This document shows positions 32,257-33,976 of a stretch of DNA of 33,976 bases, one piece after another. The stretch is taken from positions 1 to 33,976 of the forward strand of contig MHAR01000025.1 in assembly GCA_001803045.1 (NCBI GenBank), written 5' to 3'. The DNA comes from Ignavibacteria bacterium RIFOXYB12_FULL_35_14 (GTDB lineage Bacteria > Bacteroidota > Ignavibacteria > Ignavibacteriales > Ignavibacteriaceae). The stretch's first letter is position 1, and each line of letters starts with the position of its first letter. Below the pieces are notes generated by a model. It was not told where the DNA came from. It did no database searches and was given only the letters and a program-made list of their open reading frames with translations. Position numbers and translations under genes: made by a program.

Positions 32257-32856
32257 ATGCGGCTAATTAATACTAAAATATTATTAATTACGATTTTCTT
32301 AATAGTTGCTTCTTTTCGCTGCTTTGGGCAAGGGGCTGATACAACTTACAAAGTAAATGCTATTGTGGGATTGGGTTATTCATACTTTATAACTTCGCTT
32401 GCGGAACTAGATGGATTGAATCCGCATTCGTTCAATGCAACCGCAAAAGTAATGTGGCAGCCGGAACATTTGCTTAGAGTTGGAATTGAGTCGGGATATT
32501 TATCGTTTTATTCGTACAAGCAAGGCGGATTTACTTCTGAATATGGAACGACAGATGTTAAGTCATCTCTATCCGCTATTCCGATCATATTAGTTTTTGC
32601 AATGGAATTGTTTGATAGGTTAGAAGTTGCATCCGGAGTTGGAGTTTATTTTCTTTTTTCAGAAATAGATTCGTACAATAACAAAGTATCGAGTTCAGTT
32701 TTTAGCAACGGCTACTACGCAAGCTTATCTTACTTTCATTCTTTGAACCACGATATAAGTATTGGCGGCGAGCTAAAGTATTATTACCTCTCAAAAATTG
32801 AAGATGCGGATCTTTCGCTGCAATTTATTCTAAAGTATAATTTTTTAGAATATTAA
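32257..32856 (+). CDS. Exported beta-barrel-like protein
   Basis: A 199-residue protein. The frame is open from 32098, inside the phosphodiesterase gene, but the signal peptide (RLINTKILLITIFLIVASF, ending CFGQG) points to the ATG at 32257, four bases after the upstream stop; 32239 is an alternative. Strands such as KVNAIVGLGYSYFITSLAEL, HLLRVGIESGYLSFYSYKQG and SIGGELKYYYLSK, with C-terminal LQFILKYNFLEY, suggest a small outer-membrane barrel. Third gene of the 30259-32856 unit. Confidence 0.75.
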   Translation: MRLINTKILLITIFLIVASFRCFGQGADTTYKVNAIVGLGYSYFITSLAELDGLNPHSFNATAKVMWQPEHLLRVGIESGYLSFYSYKQGGFTSEYGTTDVKSSLSAIPIILVFAMELFDRLEVASGVGVYFLFSEIDSYNNKVSSSVFSNGYYASLSYFHSLNHDISIGGELKYYYLSKIEDADLSLQFILKYNFLEY

Positions 32857-32857
32857 A

Positions 32858-32887
32858 AAGGTTGCCATGGTTTGCCATGACAACCTT
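32858..32887. terminator. Bidirectional terminator-like hairpin
   Basis: Arms AAGGTTGCCATGG and CCATGACAACCTT pair at 12 of 13 positions around TTTG. It lies two bases past the barrel gene stop and 29 bases before the end of the convergent S74 gene. A-rich on the left side; T-tract weak. Confidence 0.65.
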
Positions 32888-32915
32888 GAAATGGCTCCTA
32901 ATTGAGCATTAAAAT

Positions 32916-33914
32916 TTATTTACTCTCCAATGCTCCTATTCGCTTTGTCAATTCACCAATTATTTTTTGTTGTTCTTTAACAGCCTGGATAAGAATGGGA
33001 ACAAGTTCCATATACTTTATACTCTTATAATGAATTTCTTCCCCGACTATCTCACCATCTACACTTGTTGCAGAAGGATGCACAGCATCTACAACTAATT
33101 CAGGAAAGACTTTTTCAAGTTCTTGTGCAATTAATCCATAATGAACGCCGGATGGAAGGTTCATCTGATTATATTGGTTATCAGATGTGTAGGTGAATGT
33201 AATGGGCTCGAGTTGTGAAATTTTTTGAATAGAAGAAAAGGAATTTATATTTTGTTTTAACTTTGTATCTGATGGAGGACCAAATAAAGTCCCTGTATAA
33301 GCAAGATCTCCTGATGCATAAACACCATAATTTGTTGCACCGCCGCTTGCAGATCCATATACACCATACCTGGTTCCGGCAGTTCCAAATGAATACCCAT
33401 ATACACCATAACCACCACCGGCAAATGCCCCACCATTACAAGAGCCCTGTACACCCCTATATCCGCCTTCAAAAATTCCACCAAAACCATATCCATCAGC
33501 AGGAACTGACTGACCGTAAACTCCAGCTGCATTATAAGTTCCTGTTCCGGTGAACTCAGAATGAAGAACATGATGTGGGCTAGTTGATTCATCACTTTTT
33601 ACAGATACATTACCTTCAAAATACCCCGCCCAGTTTGTTTGACCACCAGATGCTGATCCATAAATACCATAATTTTCCCCCCAACCACCTTCACCACCTG
33701 CCCATCCCTTAATACCATAATTTGTACCAGATACAGAGGCATAACCCTCAACTCCGGTTTTAAATCCATTCCCACTAGCCTCACCTCGGACTCCACATCC
33801 ACCATCGAACGATACTCCTGAAAATGAACTTCCTAATACTCCGTACAAACCACCTTCAAACCTTCCACCGAATCCTCCAGTATAACCATGGTCACTTGTA
33901 TATAGTATTGTCAT
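32916..33914 (-). CDS. Glycine-rich fibre-like protein with S74 chaperone domain
   Basis: A 332-residue protein. Residues 1-205 are repeats built on YGVYG and F-E-G-G units (GLYGVLGSS; GYGVYGYSFG; YGVYGSASGG). The C-terminal 118 residues are an S74 intramolecular-chaperone domain with the Ser-Lys dyad S215-D-x3-K220, then LKQNINSFSSIQKISQLEPI, HYGLIAQELEKVFPELV and a coiled-coil tail. S74 domains trimerise the stalk and then cut themselves off. The N-terminus lacks a signal peptide and begins inside repeat-like sequence right after an in-frame TAA, so the gene may be 5'-truncated or frameshifted. Confidence 0.85.
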   Translation of the reverse strand: MTILYTSDHGYTGGFGGRFEGGLYGVLGSSFSGVSFDGGCGVRGEASGNGFKTGVEGYASVSGTNYGIKGWAGGEGGWGENYGIYGSASGGQTNWAGYFEGNVSVKSDESTSPHHVLHSEFTGTGTYNAAGVYGQSVPADGYGFGGIFEGGYRGVQGSCNGGAFAGGGYGVYGYSFGTAGTRYGVYGSASGGATNYGVYASGDLAYTGTLFGPPSDTKLKQNINSFSSIQKISQLEPITFTYTSDNQYNQMNLPSGVHYGLIAQELEKVFPELVVDAVHPSATSVDGEIVGEEIHYKSIKYMELVPILIQAVKEQQKIIGELTKRIGALESK

Positions 33915-33976
33915 TTAAGTTTTTGTTTTTTGTGTAAAGATATTAAGAGTACAATAAAGACCTAAGTAAAGCATCA

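Overview
The window looks like a chromosomal stretch from an A/T-rich Gram-negative bacterium of the Bacteroidota/Ignavibacteriota kind. Three things point there. Outer-membrane proteins, lipoproteins and an RND-MFP-TolC pump are present. Several candidate promoters resemble the Bacteroidota form (TTG, about 20 bases, TAnnTTTG). The gaps are rich in small palindromic repeats typical of those genomes. This placement is an inference; no rRNA or marker gene is in the window.

Layout. 0-1.5 kb: an IS4/IS1634-type transposase. 1.5-4.5 kb, minus strand: small one-domain enzymes (SnoaL-like, two tandem DHFR/RibD-like reductases, SRPBCC, double VOC). 4.7-10.8 kb, minus: a complete tripartite efflux operon (tolC-like, lipoprotein adaptor, HAE1-type permease). 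10.9-11.8 kb: a VOC protein and a YidB-like protein with a terminator. 12-13.8 kb, plus: a three-gene unit (SPFH protein, unknown 169-residue protein, tiny Arc-type RHH protein), preceded by a dyad operator. 14-16.8 kb: YdeI-like, AAA/DUF4143 ATPase and DUF1801 proteins in a repeat-rich area.

17.1-22.6 kb, minus: the most striking region. It is a compact, very A/T-rich four-gene cassette that encodes a 743-residue protein with two GHKL ATPase modules (an Hsp90/MORC-like N-terminus and a histidine-kinase core at the C-terminus), a receiver-domain protein with a possible C-terminal zinc knuckle, an unrecognised 250-residue protein and an N6-adenine DNA methyltransferase. The genes overlap or nearly touch. 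I infer a defence or epigenetic system in which phosphorelay signalling is coupled to DNA methylation, with no recognisable nuclease. Its upstream edge abuts a 45-codon remnant of a MOSC-domain gene; a diverged intact relative lies 1.8 kb further on.

22.9-25.4 kb: a secreted alpha/beta hydrolase, an 800-base non-coding block (four CTCC/GGAG hairpin repeats, then a compact multi-hairpin candidate RNA and a plus-strand terminator) and the intact MOSC gene. 25.4-27.2 kb: repeat-bearing spacer, a SnoaL-like lipoprotein and a small membrane protein. 27.3-30.1 kb: a membrane metallophosphoesterase, a Mut7-C RNase protein and a Phd/ParE toxin-antitoxin pair. The pair sits between two diverged copies of the 5' end of the Mut7-C gene, as if it arrived by recombination that gave the host gene a new start. 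30.2-32.9 kb, plus: a beta-barrel protein, a lipoprotein glycerophosphodiester phosphodiesterase and a second small barrel-like protein. 32.9-33.9 kb, minus: a glycine-rich fibre-like protein ending in an S74 chaperone domain.
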